From a virus: 64,000 nt of DNA. The stretch covers positions 1 through 64,000 of the IMG/VR virus record IMGVR_UViG_3300024492_000057. One strand, written 5' to 3'. This document shows positions 21,706-28,506 of this stretch, piece after piece (position 1 is the stretch's first letter; every line of letters begins with the position of its first letter). A program made the position numbers and the translations under genes. Under the pieces are notes generated by a model. That model did no database searches, was not told where the DNA came from, and saw nothing but the letters and a program-made list of their open reading frames with translations.

Positions 21706-22013
21706 TAGACGCAACGAATAAAATGTTACAAGAAGTTATCACTGATATAGCTAAACAACAAGAGAATCTTATTCTAGAGCAACTAGGAGAATTAATCACT
21801 AGAGGACTATTAGTAGTTGAAAAAACTGAACCAGTATTAACTGGCGGATGGGAACGAGATAGAGACAAGTATACAGTTAAACTAGAACAAAAAATTCGAC
21901 TTGTATTAAAAGATCAAGAGTATATTGAAAAGCTTGAAGCTGAAAATGCTGAATATAAAGATTTAATTAAGCGTCTTAATGAAGCATTAGAAAGGCAATT
22001 AAAGAATGGATAA
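21702..22013 (+). CDS. hypothetical coiled-coil protein, 103 aa
   Basis: Helical throughout. The C-terminal half is a heptad-type coiled coil (LVLKDQEYIEKLEAENAEYK then DLIKRLNEALERQ). Overlaps of 4 and 8 nt with its neighbours tie it to the polymerase and diphosphohydrolase genes. Function is unknown. Confidence 0.6.
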   Translation: MIDATNKMLQEVITDIAKQQENLILEQLGELITRGLLVVEKTEPVLTGGWERDRDKYTVKLEQKIRLVLKDQEYIEKLEAENAEYKDLIKRLNEALERQLKNG

Positions 22014-22452
22014 AAAAGAAGTTGGCGTAAAAAACGATGGCGATAAACCCGATCTATCGCTAGTTCCAACAGAAGCTATCTTCGAAATGGCTAAAGCATT
22101 AACCTTCGGAGCTAAAAAATACTCACGTTATAACTTCAGAAATGGCATGGATATTTCTAGACCACTAGCAGCATCGCTACGTCATATCTATCAGTTTCTA
22201 GATGGTCAGGATATTGATGAAGAGACGCAATGTATACATCTTGGAAATGCAATGGCCGGATTAGCCATGGCGTTATGGATTTATAAAAATAAACCGGAGT
22301 TTGATAATAGGTATAAAAAACCTAAAGAACAGGAAGAAGAAGGTATTTTTCATTGTAGAAAATGTAATGAAGAGGTTTATATATCGGAAAAAGAATTTGG
22401 TAACCTTTCTGAAATTAAATCTGTACTTTGTAGTGATTGTTTAAACAAATGA
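22006..22452 (+). CDS. dATP/dGTP diphosphohydrolase-like domain (DUF5664/MazZ-type) with C-terminal zinc ribbon
   Basis: The first 100 residues show the conserved blocks: NDGDKPDLSLVPTEAIFEMA, then LTFGAKKYSRYNFRNG, then ASLRHIYQFLDGQDIDEETQ, then HLGNAMAGLAMALW. This is the N-terminal domain that Pfam, to my memory, names dATP/dGTP diphosphohydrolase (PF18909). All-alpha nucleotide pyrophosphohydrolases of this kind convert a dNTP to dNMP plus PPi. The C-terminal HCRKCN...LCSDCL is a zinc ribbon, an uncommon addition. In 2-aminoadenine phages a related MazZ makes dGMP for PurZ, but no PurZ or DatZ is seen in this window. A dNTP-pool role is the safer call. Confidence 0.72.
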   Translation: MDKKEVGVKNDGDKPDLSLVPTEAIFEMAKALTFGAKKYSRYNFRNGMDISRPLAASLRHIYQFLDGQDIDEETQCIHLGNAMAGLAMALWIYKNKPEFDNRYKKPKEQEEEGIFHCRKCNEEVYISEKEFGNLSEIKSVLCSDCLNK

Positions 22453-22838
22453 GTTATGAACTTAAATGGTTAGAAGGAGAACCTTCACTAATTAATGACG
22501 ATACTCTATACGATATCGATAAAGCTAAACAAAAGTACGAAGTAGTTCCATTAGATGAACTAGGTTGGTTAATTATCAATGATTCAGATCCATATGATAA
22601 AGGGGTTAAATACAGCGGTTGGATGAAATTTGCCGTGTTAACATTCGCTACCTCAAATTGTGATGGAAGTGAGGCTAAAGGCGCATTAATATGTCACGGA
22701 GAAGGACCAAGCGCTTCTCTTAGAGAATGTCGTCATACATACTGGGGAGAAGCTAGTAATGGATATCTATTCTACTTTCAACCTAAATTAATAACATTAG
22801 CATTTAAAGAATTAGAACGATTCTATGACTTCTATTAA
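22449..22838 (+). CDS. hypothetical protein, 129 aa
   Basis: The start is ATG 22449 in an ATGA overlap with the preceding gene. Globular, with tryptophan-rich sheets (DELGWLIINDSDPYDKGVKY, GWMKFAVLTFATSNCDGSEA) and a C-terminal helix. I do not recognise it. Confidence 0.6.
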   Translation: MSYELKWLEGEPSLINDDTLYDIDKAKQKYEVVPLDELGWLIINDSDPYDKGVKYSGWMKFAVLTFATSNCDGSEAKGALICHGEGPSASLRECRHTYWGEASNGYLFYFQPKLITLAFKELERFYDFY

Positions 22839-22998
22839 GCTTAAGCCAGGCGAAATAATGACATGTATACAATGTAATAAACGATATACCGCATCGGGAA
22901 GTTTATTAATGAATCCTTGTTACGAATGTGTTGAAAAGAATAAAAAAGATCCTAACCATGGTAAAAAACTAGGTAAAGGATTTAAACAATACGATTAG
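22825..22998 (+). CDS. small zinc-ribbon protein, 57 aa
   Basis: Found in a gap: MTSIKLKPGEIMTCIQCNKR then NPCYECVEKNKKD. Two CxxC pairs (CIQC and CYEC, about 18 residues apart) make a clear zinc knuckle or ribbon. The C-terminus is basic. It ends just before a promoter. A nucleic-acid or protein adaptor is likely; the precise role is unknown. Confidence 0.6.
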   Translation: MTSIKLKPGEIMTCIQCNKRYTASGSLLMNPCYECVEKNKKDPNHGKKLGKGFKQYD

Positions 22999-23001
22999 TA
23001 A

Positions 23002-23030
23002 TTGACAAATAGCTAGATATAGGTTATAGT
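23002..23030 (+). promoter_or_regulatory. sigma70-type promoter for the AAA ATPase operon
   Basis: TTGACA at 23002-23007, a 17-nt spacer, and TATAGT at 23025-23030. The start is expected near 23037, leaving a short leader with AGGAGA before ATG 23050. Confidence 0.75.
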
Positions 23031-23049
23031 ATTATTCTAGGAGATTAGA

Positions 23050-24021
23050 ATGGCAGGAAAATTCATAGTAAAACAAATTACAGATCTTAATAATATTGAA
23101 CTAAATCAAGAGATTCCTGAGAGTGACTATAGTACACTCACCAATGAGGGCAAATTTGTTCAATTAACTTACGTAGAAGAAAATAAAGAACCAGAACCAT
23201 TTAAAGTAACTCCCGGTATTTATACTGTATCTAGTAATATGATGGGACTTTTCCTAGAAAAAACGAAGTTCACTAGCGATAGTATTCTAGAAGAATTTGT
23301 TAATACTAAAGAAATCGAAGATAAAGCTGACTGCTTCTTTAGAAATGTACATAAATATAAAGATCTAGGATTCGATGTAGCTACTCGTAAAATGCTCGTA
23401 TTCGGACCTCCCGGATCCGGTAAATCTACTGCAATCGCTAAATTAGCTAATAAATACTCTAATCTAGGTGAAACTGCTGTAATCATCTATCCTACCGAAA
23501 AATATGAAGCTTTTCAAGTTAAAGACTTTATTAAGAGTTTTCACTACGAAGGCGTTTCTCGACTAATTTTAATTATGGAAGACGTAGGTGGTGTTGAGAT
23601 GGAAGAAGTACGCCGAGGAGCAGACGCCGGTCTACTATCATTACTTGATAATAATGAAAAAACTCTTAAGATTCCAACACTTATTATTGCTACTACTAAC
23701 TTTCCCGAAGTATTAATGGGAAGTTTAACGAACCGACCAGGAAGATTTGATGACAAAATCCGCGCCGGGTATCCCCCAAAAGAAGCCCGAATTAAACTTA
23801 TGGAGTTCTTCGTTAAACGAGAACTCTCACCTACTGAACAAAATGTATTGGCAACTAAATCTGCCGATGCGCTCTCTCCAGCCCATCTCAAGGAAGCACT
23901 CATTCGTTCAGTTATCCACGAAAAAACCCTAGAAACCGCGCTTAAAGAAATCACTAAGGAAATTGAAGAATATAATCGAGCATTTAAAGAATCTAATGGC
24001 GCGTTCGGATTAAATCGTTAA
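23050..24021 (+). CDS. AAA-family ATPase
   Basis: Walker A GPPGSGKST (119-127), Walker B RLILIMEDVGG (Asp/Glu near 177-178), sensor 1 LIIATTNFPEVL (Asn217) and the arginine-finger segment NRPGRFDDKI (228-237) are those of classical AAA proteins (Bcs1/proteasomal/FtsH type), here without a protease domain. The first 110 residues are a separate, unrecognised N-domain. It is 323 aa. It starts a strongly promoted operon with the zincin, exonuclease and dUTPase. A remodelling or DNA-metabolism motor is inferred. A clamp-loader role is not supported, since no sliding clamp is recognised. Confidence 0.85.
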   Translation: MAGKFIVKQITDLNNIELNQEIPESDYSTLTNEGKFVQLTYVEENKEPEPFKVTPGIYTVSSNMMGLFLEKTKFTSDSILEEFVNTKEIEDKADCFFRNVHKYKDLGFDVATRKMLVFGPPGSGKSTAIAKLANKYSNLGETAVIIYPTEKYEAFQVKDFIKSFHYEGVSRLILIMEDVGGVEMEEVRRGADAGLLSLLDNNEKTLKIPTLIIATTNFPEVLMGSLTNRPGRFDDKIRAGYPPKEARIKLMEFFVKRELSPTEQNVLATKSADALSPAHLKEALIRSVIHEKTLETALKEITKEIEEYNRAFKESNGAFGLNR

Positions 24022-24296
24022 TGACTTATTATCTTAATAAACAAAATAAACGACATTTTGCATTATATAGCCATATAGATTTTGTAAATTGGCAAGATTC
24101 AGGCGTAAACTGGGCAGAGATGATGCTCAATAAACGCTCAGAAATGCTCAATGAACAGGTTTCTAAGATTTCTCCACGCCGGGGTAAGAAAGAACAACAA
24201 CGCATTGAGGAAGAGATTACAGCGATTATAAACGATGAAATAGATCTATTCGACGTTTCTAATGAAACACTAGAAGAACTAGATGACGTTACATAG
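24021..24296 (+). CDS. hypothetical basic helical protein, 91 aa
   Basis: TAATG-coupled to the ATPase. MTYYLNKQNKRHFALYSHID, then Met/Lys-rich helices (SEMLNEQVSKISPRRGKKEQ) and an acidic end. It could be a partner of the ATPase because of the coupling. No domain is recognised. Confidence 0.55.
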   Translation: MTYYLNKQNKRHFALYSHIDFVNWQDSGVNWAEMMLNKRSEMLNEQVSKISPRRGKKEQQRIEEEITAIINDEIDLFDVSNETLEELDDVT

Positions 24297-24510
24297 CCTA
24301 TCAGATCTCCGTAAAGCTAAGATATTCGTTAAGGATCTTGAGAAAATCCTTAAATTAGTAGATGCATCAGAAGCAGCTCTGCGGAATTATGAGAAATATA
24401 GACCTGTAGCTCATATTTTAACAACTTTAAAAGAAGAGCGAATGTTCTTAGAAGTATTTCTAGAACAGAATAAAGCTATTGTAGATTCTAAAGGGAAGCG
24501 GTATAAGTAA
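24283..24510 (+). CDS. hypothetical helical protein, 75 aa
   Basis: All helix (LSDLRKAKIFVKDLEKILKL; TTLKEERMFLEVFLEQN), probably a small coiled-coil protein. It overlaps the previous gene by 14 nt and the next by 1 nt. Confidence 0.55.
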   Translation: MTLHSLSDLRKAKIFVKDLEKILKLVDASEAALRNYEKYRPVAHILTTLKEERMFLEVFLEQNKAIVDSKGKRYK

Positions 24511-24818
24511 TGGCAACAAACTGGAAAAAGAAATTAAAAGCTATTCCAGCAAGGGTACAAATTGCCCCTAAAGTTCATTATGAAGTTACCTGGCAAAAAG
24601 AGATATTAGATACTAAAGGTAATCACTTATATGGGATTACTGATCTAGATAATAAAATCATTACAATAAAAATGGGAATGAGCCCTAAATTAACAGTTGA
24701 AACCTATATACATGAAGTATTTCATGCATTTAGCCATGAATTTAATCTAGACTTAACCGAAAATCAAGTATTAGGACTTGAACATATAATACCTTATCTA
24801 GATGGACTATTTCAATAA
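24510..24818 (+). CDS. minimal zincin-type metallopeptidase, 102 aa
   Basis: YIHEVFHAFSHEFNLDLTEN contains H68-E69-x-x-H72 with a third possible ligand at E91. A preceding sheet ends GITDLDNKIITIK, the edge-strand arrangement of zincins. Small phage and plasmid proteins with this layout are known as minimal M-type peptidases (ImmA/SprT-like folds). The substrate is unknown. The neighbouring AAA ATPase could deliver substrates (speculation). Confidence 0.7.
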   Translation: MATNWKKKLKAIPARVQIAPKVHYEVTWQKEILDTKGNHLYGITDLDNKIITIKMGMSPKLTVETYIHEVFHAFSHEFNLDLTENQVLGLEHIIPYLDGLFQ

Positions 24819-24827
24819 AGGACAAGA

Positions 24828-25613
24828 ATGAAACGACCCAAGATACTTTTACTCGACATTGAAACTGCGCCCTTAACTGGATACTTCTGGCGATTATTTG
24901 AAGAACAGGGTGGAACATCTATGTTGGATGGGGATTGGTTCCTACTTTCCTGGAGTGCTAAGTGGTACGATCAGGATAAAGTTATGTATATGGACCAACG
25001 CAATGCTAAAGATCTAGAAAATGAAAAGAAAATTCTAATCCCACTAAGAGCGCTAATGGAGCAAGCCGATATTATTATTGGACATAATGGTGATCGTTTC
25101 GACATTAAACGAATTAATACCCGAATTCAATTCCATAATCTAGAACCATTAATTAAAGGCATAGATTATCGTACAATTGATACACTTAAAATTGCTAAAA
25201 AACACTTTGACTTTACTTCCAATAAACTAGAATACCTAGCAAAATTCTTAGGTTGTAAACAACGAAAAACTAAATCTAAAGTATTTCCAGGCGTTGAACT
25301 TTGGAAAGAATGCTTAAAACGAAATAAAGAAGCATTTAAAGAAATGGAAGCATATAATCGCCAAGACGTTCTGACTCTTCAGGATGTATATGATAAATTA
25401 AAAGCTTGGGATAGTTCAATTAACTTTTCCGTATTTAACGAAGGTGAACACGTATGCAGCTGCGGTGAAACTAAGCTTATTAAAAAGGGATTAACCGCAA
25501 CAAATTCAGGAGTATTTCAAAGATATAAATGCTCGAATTGCGGTAAACCACACAAATCCAAGATAAATCAATTAACTAAAGAACAAAAGAAAAAATTAAG
25601 GGAAGTAAAGTAA
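24828..25613 (+). CDS. DEDD-type 3'-5' exonuclease with C-terminal zinc ribbon
   Basis: Exo I LLLDIETAP (D10/E12), exo II IIIGHNGDRFDIKR (N-x-x-F-D) and exo III AYNRQDVLTL (Y-x3-D) make a complete DnaQ/PolB-type (RNase H-like) exonuclease. Residues about 208-245 add a zinc ribbon: CSCGETK...YKCSNCGKPHK. At 261 aa it is free-standing. The polymerase fragment has its own intact exonuclease, so this enzyme likely serves repair, recombination or RNA/DNA end trimming. It is followed by a TAATG overlap with the dUTPase gene. Confidence 0.85.
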   Translation: MKRPKILLLDIETAPLTGYFWRLFEEQGGTSMLDGDWFLLSWSAKWYDQDKVMYMDQRNAKDLENEKKILIPLRALMEQADIIIGHNGDRFDIKRINTRIQFHNLEPLIKGIDYRTIDTLKIAKKHFDFTSNKLEYLAKFLGCKQRKTKSKVFPGVELWKECLKRNKEAFKEMEAYNRQDVLTLQDVYDKLKAWDSSINFSVFNEGEHVCSCGETKLIKKGLTATNSGVFQRYKCSNCGKPHKSKINQLTKEQKKKLREVK

Positions 25614-26083
25614 TGGCCACTATTTATACAAATCCAACGAATTTTAAAGTAAAGGTTAAAAAACTACATGAAAAAGCAGTAATTCCTAAATACTCTAAAC
25701 CTGGAGATGCGGGATTAGATCTTACTGCGACTAGTAAATGTTACGAAGGCGATAATATTGTATACGGTACTGGACTTGCCATTGAAATTCCTGAAGGATA
25801 TGTCGGTTTACTCTTTCCTCGTTCTAGTTTATCTAAATACGATTTATCCTTAACTAATCACGTGGGAGTTATAGATTCCGGCTATCGTGGCGAATTAATG
25901 TTTAAATTCAAACACACAGAAGGCCACTACTTAATGGGAGAAAAAAAATACGATGAATATCTATTAGGTGATCGAATTGGGCAATTATTAATTATACCTT
26001 ACCCAAAAATTGAATTAGTTGAAACTAAAGAATTAAGCGATAGTGAAAGAGGTACAGGCGGATATGGGAGTAGCGGTCGGTAA
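25613..26083 (+). CDS. dut: trimeric dUTPase
   Basis: Hydrolyses dUTP to dUMP and PPi, keeping uracil out of DNA and feeding ThyX. All five motifs are present in order: DAGLDLTA, PRSSLSK, GVIDSGYRGEL, DRIGQLLI and the P-loop-like RGTGGYGSSGR at the C-terminus, which closes the neighbour's active site in the trimer. At 156 aa it is normal length. The C-terminal Gly-rich motif is intact although the next gene starts inside it. Confidence 0.95.
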   Translation: MATIYTNPTNFKVKVKKLHEKAVIPKYSKPGDAGLDLTATSKCYEGDNIVYGTGLAIEIPEGYVGLLFPRSSLSKYDLSLTNHVGVIDSGYRGELMFKFKHTEGHYLMGEKKYDEYLLGDRIGQLLIIPYPKIELVETKELSDSERGTGGYGSSGR

Positions 26084-26378
26084 AAAAGCTAAGCGAGAAG
26101 AAAACGAAATAGAGCGACTCGAAAAAGAAGTTAGAGAGCTAAAATCAATTAATCGCTCTCTGATGAAACAGTTAAAAAAATTAAGTAAAGGTATTCATAA
26201 AGAGGAGTATGAAGAAGCCCTAGAAGAGGTTCATACCCGTGGCAAGAAAAAAGAAGAACGAAGAGAACGAGAATGTCCCGAATGTTCCCGCAGCGGCGGA
26301 TTCCGAGAGATTGAAATCGCAGGAAGACGATTTGAACGCTGTGAACACTGTGGATATAAGTCAGGACGAATTAAATAA
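26064..26378 (+). CDS. coiled-coil zinc-ribbon protein, 104 aa
   Basis: The start at ATG 26064 follows AGGCGG inside dut. The N-terminal two thirds are a charged coiled coil (NEIERLEKEVRELKSINRSL). The C-terminus is a zinc ribbon CPECSRSGGF...CEHCGYKSG. The end overlaps the HNH-like gene, and A-ending codons in this frame through the overlap show it is truly coding. Probably a DNA-binding accessory; it is not a recognised family. Confidence 0.6.
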   Translation: MGVAVGKKAKREENEIERLEKEVRELKSINRSLMKQLKKLSKGIHKEEYEEALEEVHTRGKKKEERRERECPECSRSGGFREIEIAGRRFERCEHCGYKSGRIK

Positions 26379-26721
26379 AGAGCTAAAACGCTTTTTAATT
26401 CCAAAACTTAGATCAGCTAGCTATCGCTGGAAGTTTAGATCAGATGCTATTAAAGCAGCCCGTAAATCCAGAGGCATCTACGAATGTGCCATGTGTGGTT
26501 GCGAAATGAAAAACGGCGAATTTAAAGCAGATCATATCGATCCTGTAGTACCTATTGAAGGATGGGATGGATTAGATTGGACGTTATATATTAAACGTAT
26601 GTTCGTACCAGCTAGCGGATTTCAGATCATTTGTACCTCCTGCCATGATATCAAGACCGATACAGAGATTACTCTAAGAAAAATGTATCGTGAGAAGAAA
26701 AAACAAGCAAAAAAGACTTGA
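26341..26721 (+). CDS. HNH-type nuclease domain protein
   Basis: Core: CAMCGCE, then KADHIDPV, then CTSCHDIKTDTE. These are two CxxC-type zinc pairs flanking the D-H of an HNH (ICEA/5-methylcytosine-restriction-like) nuclease; the third motif is an H-D rather than a clear second His/Asn. The start is uncertain. The frame is open back to GTG 26239, but that stretch overlaps the zinc-ribbon gene by 140 nt with G/C-ending codons foreign to this phage. GTG 26341 or 26350 is therefore preferred. It could be a Holliday-junction or packaging-type nuclease, or a homing enzyme. Confidence 0.65.
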   Translation: MNTVDISQDELNKELKRFLIPKLRSASYRWKFRSDAIKAARKSRGIYECAMCGCEMKNGEFKADHIDPVVPIEGWDGLDWTLYIKRMFVPASGFQIICTSCHDIKTDTEITLRKMYREKKKQAKKT

Positions 26722-26746
26722 CATTTATTATACCCTATAGTATAGT
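26718..26746 (+). promoter_or_regulatory. sigma70-type promoter for the exported protease / spanin operon
   Basis: TTGACA at 26718-26723, a 17-nt spacer, and TATAGT at 26741-26746, with the start near 26753. It lies at the stop codon of the HNH-like gene. Confidence 0.78.
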
Positions 26747-26757
26747 AATATAGACTC

Positions 26758-26779
26758 AAAAGAGGCATTCGCTTCTTTT
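26758..26779 (+). promoter_or_regulatory. 5' leader hairpin with T-rich 3' arm
   Basis: AAAAGAGGC-ATTC-GCTTCTTTT forms 9 pairs including one G-U and is followed by TAATAAAA. It begins about five nt after the predicted transcription start, so it is either a 5' stabilising hairpin or an attenuator. The A/T-rich stem makes efficient termination doubtful. Confidence 0.5.
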
Positions 26780-26804
26780 TAATAAAAACAATGAAAGGTA
26801 ATTA

Positions 26805-27647
26805 ATGAAACTATTAGTATTAGCAGCGCTTGCCGCTGTTACAACCGGCGCTGCAGTATTTACTGTAGATCCATTTAATAAATCTGCTCCAACCTCCACC
26901 AGCGAAGTTGTAGTAAATTCAGCAACCGTTCCTGGTAATATTACAGATGCTCGTCTTAAAAAGACTGAAGCTCCGTTTTCAGCTGAAAAGAAGATCGTAA
27001 AGGCTGTAGTAAATCCAAAGCGAGTACTTTATCTTGTAAATGAAGTAGATTTTGGAACTTCTCAGTTTCTTTCTAATGAAATTAAACGTCTCCAAAAAGA
27101 GTCTAATGAACCAATCTGGCTTCTTCTAGATAGCCCTGGCGGTTCTGTTCTAGATGGTGCAACGCTTATTAGCGAAATGGAAGCATCTAGCGCTCCTGTA
27201 CATACCGTATGTACTCGTCTATGCGCATCTATGGCAGCTATGATCCATTCATATGGTAAACAGCGTTATATGCTCGATAGAGCTATTTTAATGTATCACC
27301 CAGCATCAGCAGGCGTACAAGGTCAAGTACCTAATATGCTTAGTCTTCTAAATACAATTAACCGCTATACAGACAAAATGGTAGCTAATATCGTTAATCG
27401 TAGCTCTCTATCTTTAGAAGAGTACGAAAAACTTGTAGCATATGAACTCTGGATCGATTCTGAAGACGCTGTAAATAAAAAGCTCACCGATTCTATTATC
27501 AACCTTAATGTAGCTGCATATCCCGATCAGACCGAAGAAATTCTTACAGAAGACACTCCCCCTGAAGAAGGTAATGGTCTAGTATATAAGCTTATCTCTC
27601 CACATACCAACCTCTGGCAGCGTAATGCTCGAAAAAATCAAAAGTAA
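26805..27647 (+). CDS. exported ClpP-like serine protease
   Basis: MKLLVLAALAAVTTGAAVFT is a Sec signal or N-terminal anchor, and the mature domain is a ClpP/crotonase fold: SPGG at 110-113 (oxyanion), CASMAAMI with Ser142, LMYHPAS with His165, and WIDSEDAVNKKLTD supplying the Asp region. The Ser-His-Asp set thus appears intact. Known ClpP works in the cytoplasm with AAA partners, and SppA-type enzymes work in the membrane or periplasm, so export of a single-domain ClpP-like enzyme is unusual. It heads an operon with spanin-like genes, suggesting an envelope job (lysis timing, exclusion or signal-peptide clearance). A role as prohead protease is unlikely because of the signal and the location. 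Confidence 0.78.
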   Translation: MKLLVLAALAAVTTGAAVFTVDPFNKSAPTSTSEVVVNSATVPGNITDARLKKTEAPFSAEKKIVKAVVNPKRVLYLVNEVDFGTSQFLSNEIKRLQKESNEPIWLLLDSPGGSVLDGATLISEMEASSAPVHTVCTRLCASMAAMIHSYGKQRYMLDRAILMYHPASAGVQGQVPNMLSLLNTINRYTDKMVANIVNRSSLSLEEYEKLVAYELWIDSEDAVNKKLTDSIINLNVAAYPDQTEEILTEDTPPEEGNGLVYKLISPHTNLWQRNARKNQK

Positions 27648-27906
27648 TATACAATTGATTATAGGTGGGCTAGTGGCGATTTTGTCGCTAGCCTTCTTAT
27701 TTGAACGTCAAAAGCGTAAAGAAGCCGAAGCTATCGCCGATAATAAAGAAGTTCTAGATGAACTTAATAAAGGCGATAAGCAAAAAGCATCAAATGACGG
27801 TCAATTACAAGCTGAAGAAGTTAAACGTGAAGAGATTAGAAAGGAAGCTGAAGATGCAAAAGCTGATGATAGCTCTGATGCTACTGACTTTCTCCGCAAA
27901 CGCTGA
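27625..27906 (+). CDS. inner-membrane spanin-like protein, 93 aa
   Basis: N-terminal transmembrane helix at about residues 9-26 (IQLIIGGLVAILSLAFLF), then a highly charged coiled coil (KRKEAEAIADNKEVLDELNK...KREEIRKEAEDAKAD). This is the architecture of i-spanins, which span the periplasm and fuse membranes at lysis. The next gene, starting inside it, encodes a secreted protein, as in overlapping Rz/Rz1 pairs. No endolysin is adjacent. Confidence 0.6.
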   Translation: MLEKIKSNIQLIIGGLVAILSLAFLFERQKRKEAEAIADNKEVLDELNKGDKQKASNDGQLQAEEVKREEIRKEAEDAKADDSSDATDFLRKR

Positions 27907-28117
27907 CCAAGATACTGAAGAATATGGACGGTGCATTGAACAATATCCATGTGATTTAGATGGTAAAAGCTTACATCACCTTCCTAAAAAAGAACGCGAT
28001 CGTATCTTAAAATGTAGATTAGATCGTCATCTTAAATGCTCAGTACCAGATGAAGAAACAGGTTATGTTCTAGATCCAGTATATGAATGGACTAAAATTT
28101 ATGGAGAATATCTATGA
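27854..28117 (+). CDS. secreted Cys-containing protein, possible outer spanin partner, 87 aa
   Basis: The start at ATG 27854 (6 nt behind AAGGAAG) yields MQKLMIALMLLTFSANADQD, a Sec signal with cleavage after ANA. The longer frame from 27758 is not used. Mature Cys residues (RCIEQYPCDLDG, KCRLDRHLKCSV) could form disulfides in the periplasm. It overlaps the inner spanin-like gene by 53 nt in another frame. It is not a lipoprotein, so assignment as o-spanin is tentative. Confidence 0.55.
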   Translation: MQKLMIALMLLTFSANADQDTEEYGRCIEQYPCDLDGKSLHHLPKKERDRILKCRLDRHLKCSVPDEETGYVLDPVYEWTKIYGEYL

Positions 28118-28506
28118 AAAAAATACTAACTCTATTACTCATTCTGGCTCAACCGGCTTATGCCGGTAACGCAATCAAAGTACATACTGGCGACGTAGTT
28201 ACTAAAGAGTTCAATGAGGGTACTTTACTAGATAAAGAACAAGCCGAACGCATTAAAGATCAATTGATTGAACGAGATGCGTTTGAAAAAGAGAATGCAT
28301 CTTATAGGAAGTCTGTAGATCTATATAAAAACAATGAAGTTATTCTATCTAATCAAAAAGACCTACTTCTTAATCAAAATATCAAGTTGACCGAGACATT
28401 AAACGATCAACGAGATATGAGCGAATGGACCAAGATTGGTTACTTTGTATTAGGAATAGGCATTGCCGGATTAGCGGTGTACGGTGCAGGACAACTCCGA
28501 AAATAA
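28114..28506 (+). CDS. exported protein with coiled coil and C-terminal membrane segment, 130 aa
   Basis: MKKILTLLLILAQPAYAGNA is a good signal peptide (AYA cleavage). Residues 35-105 are a coiled coil (ERIKDQLIERDAFEKENASY), and the last 20 residues include a transmembrane helix (IGYFVLGIGIAGLAVYGAG). A unimolecular spanin-like or envelope-spanning role is possible. It overlaps both neighbours. Confidence 0.6.
   Translation: MKKILTLLLILAQPAYAGNAIKVHTGDVVTKEFNEGTLLDKEQAERIKDQLIERDAFEKENASYRKSVDLYKNNEVILSNQKDLLLNQNIKLTETLNDQRDMSEWTKIGYFVLGIGIAGLAVYGAGQLRK

Noticed and set aside
26790-26807. Four-codon leader peptide ending in TAATG at the protease start
   Set aside because: ATG AAA GGT AAT TAA overlaps the ribosome binding site itself and is most simply chance.
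26805-27647. Prohead maturation protease
   Set aside because: It has an export signal, is in the early arm on the opposite strand to the head genes, and the head genes encode a separate scaffold without a protease.
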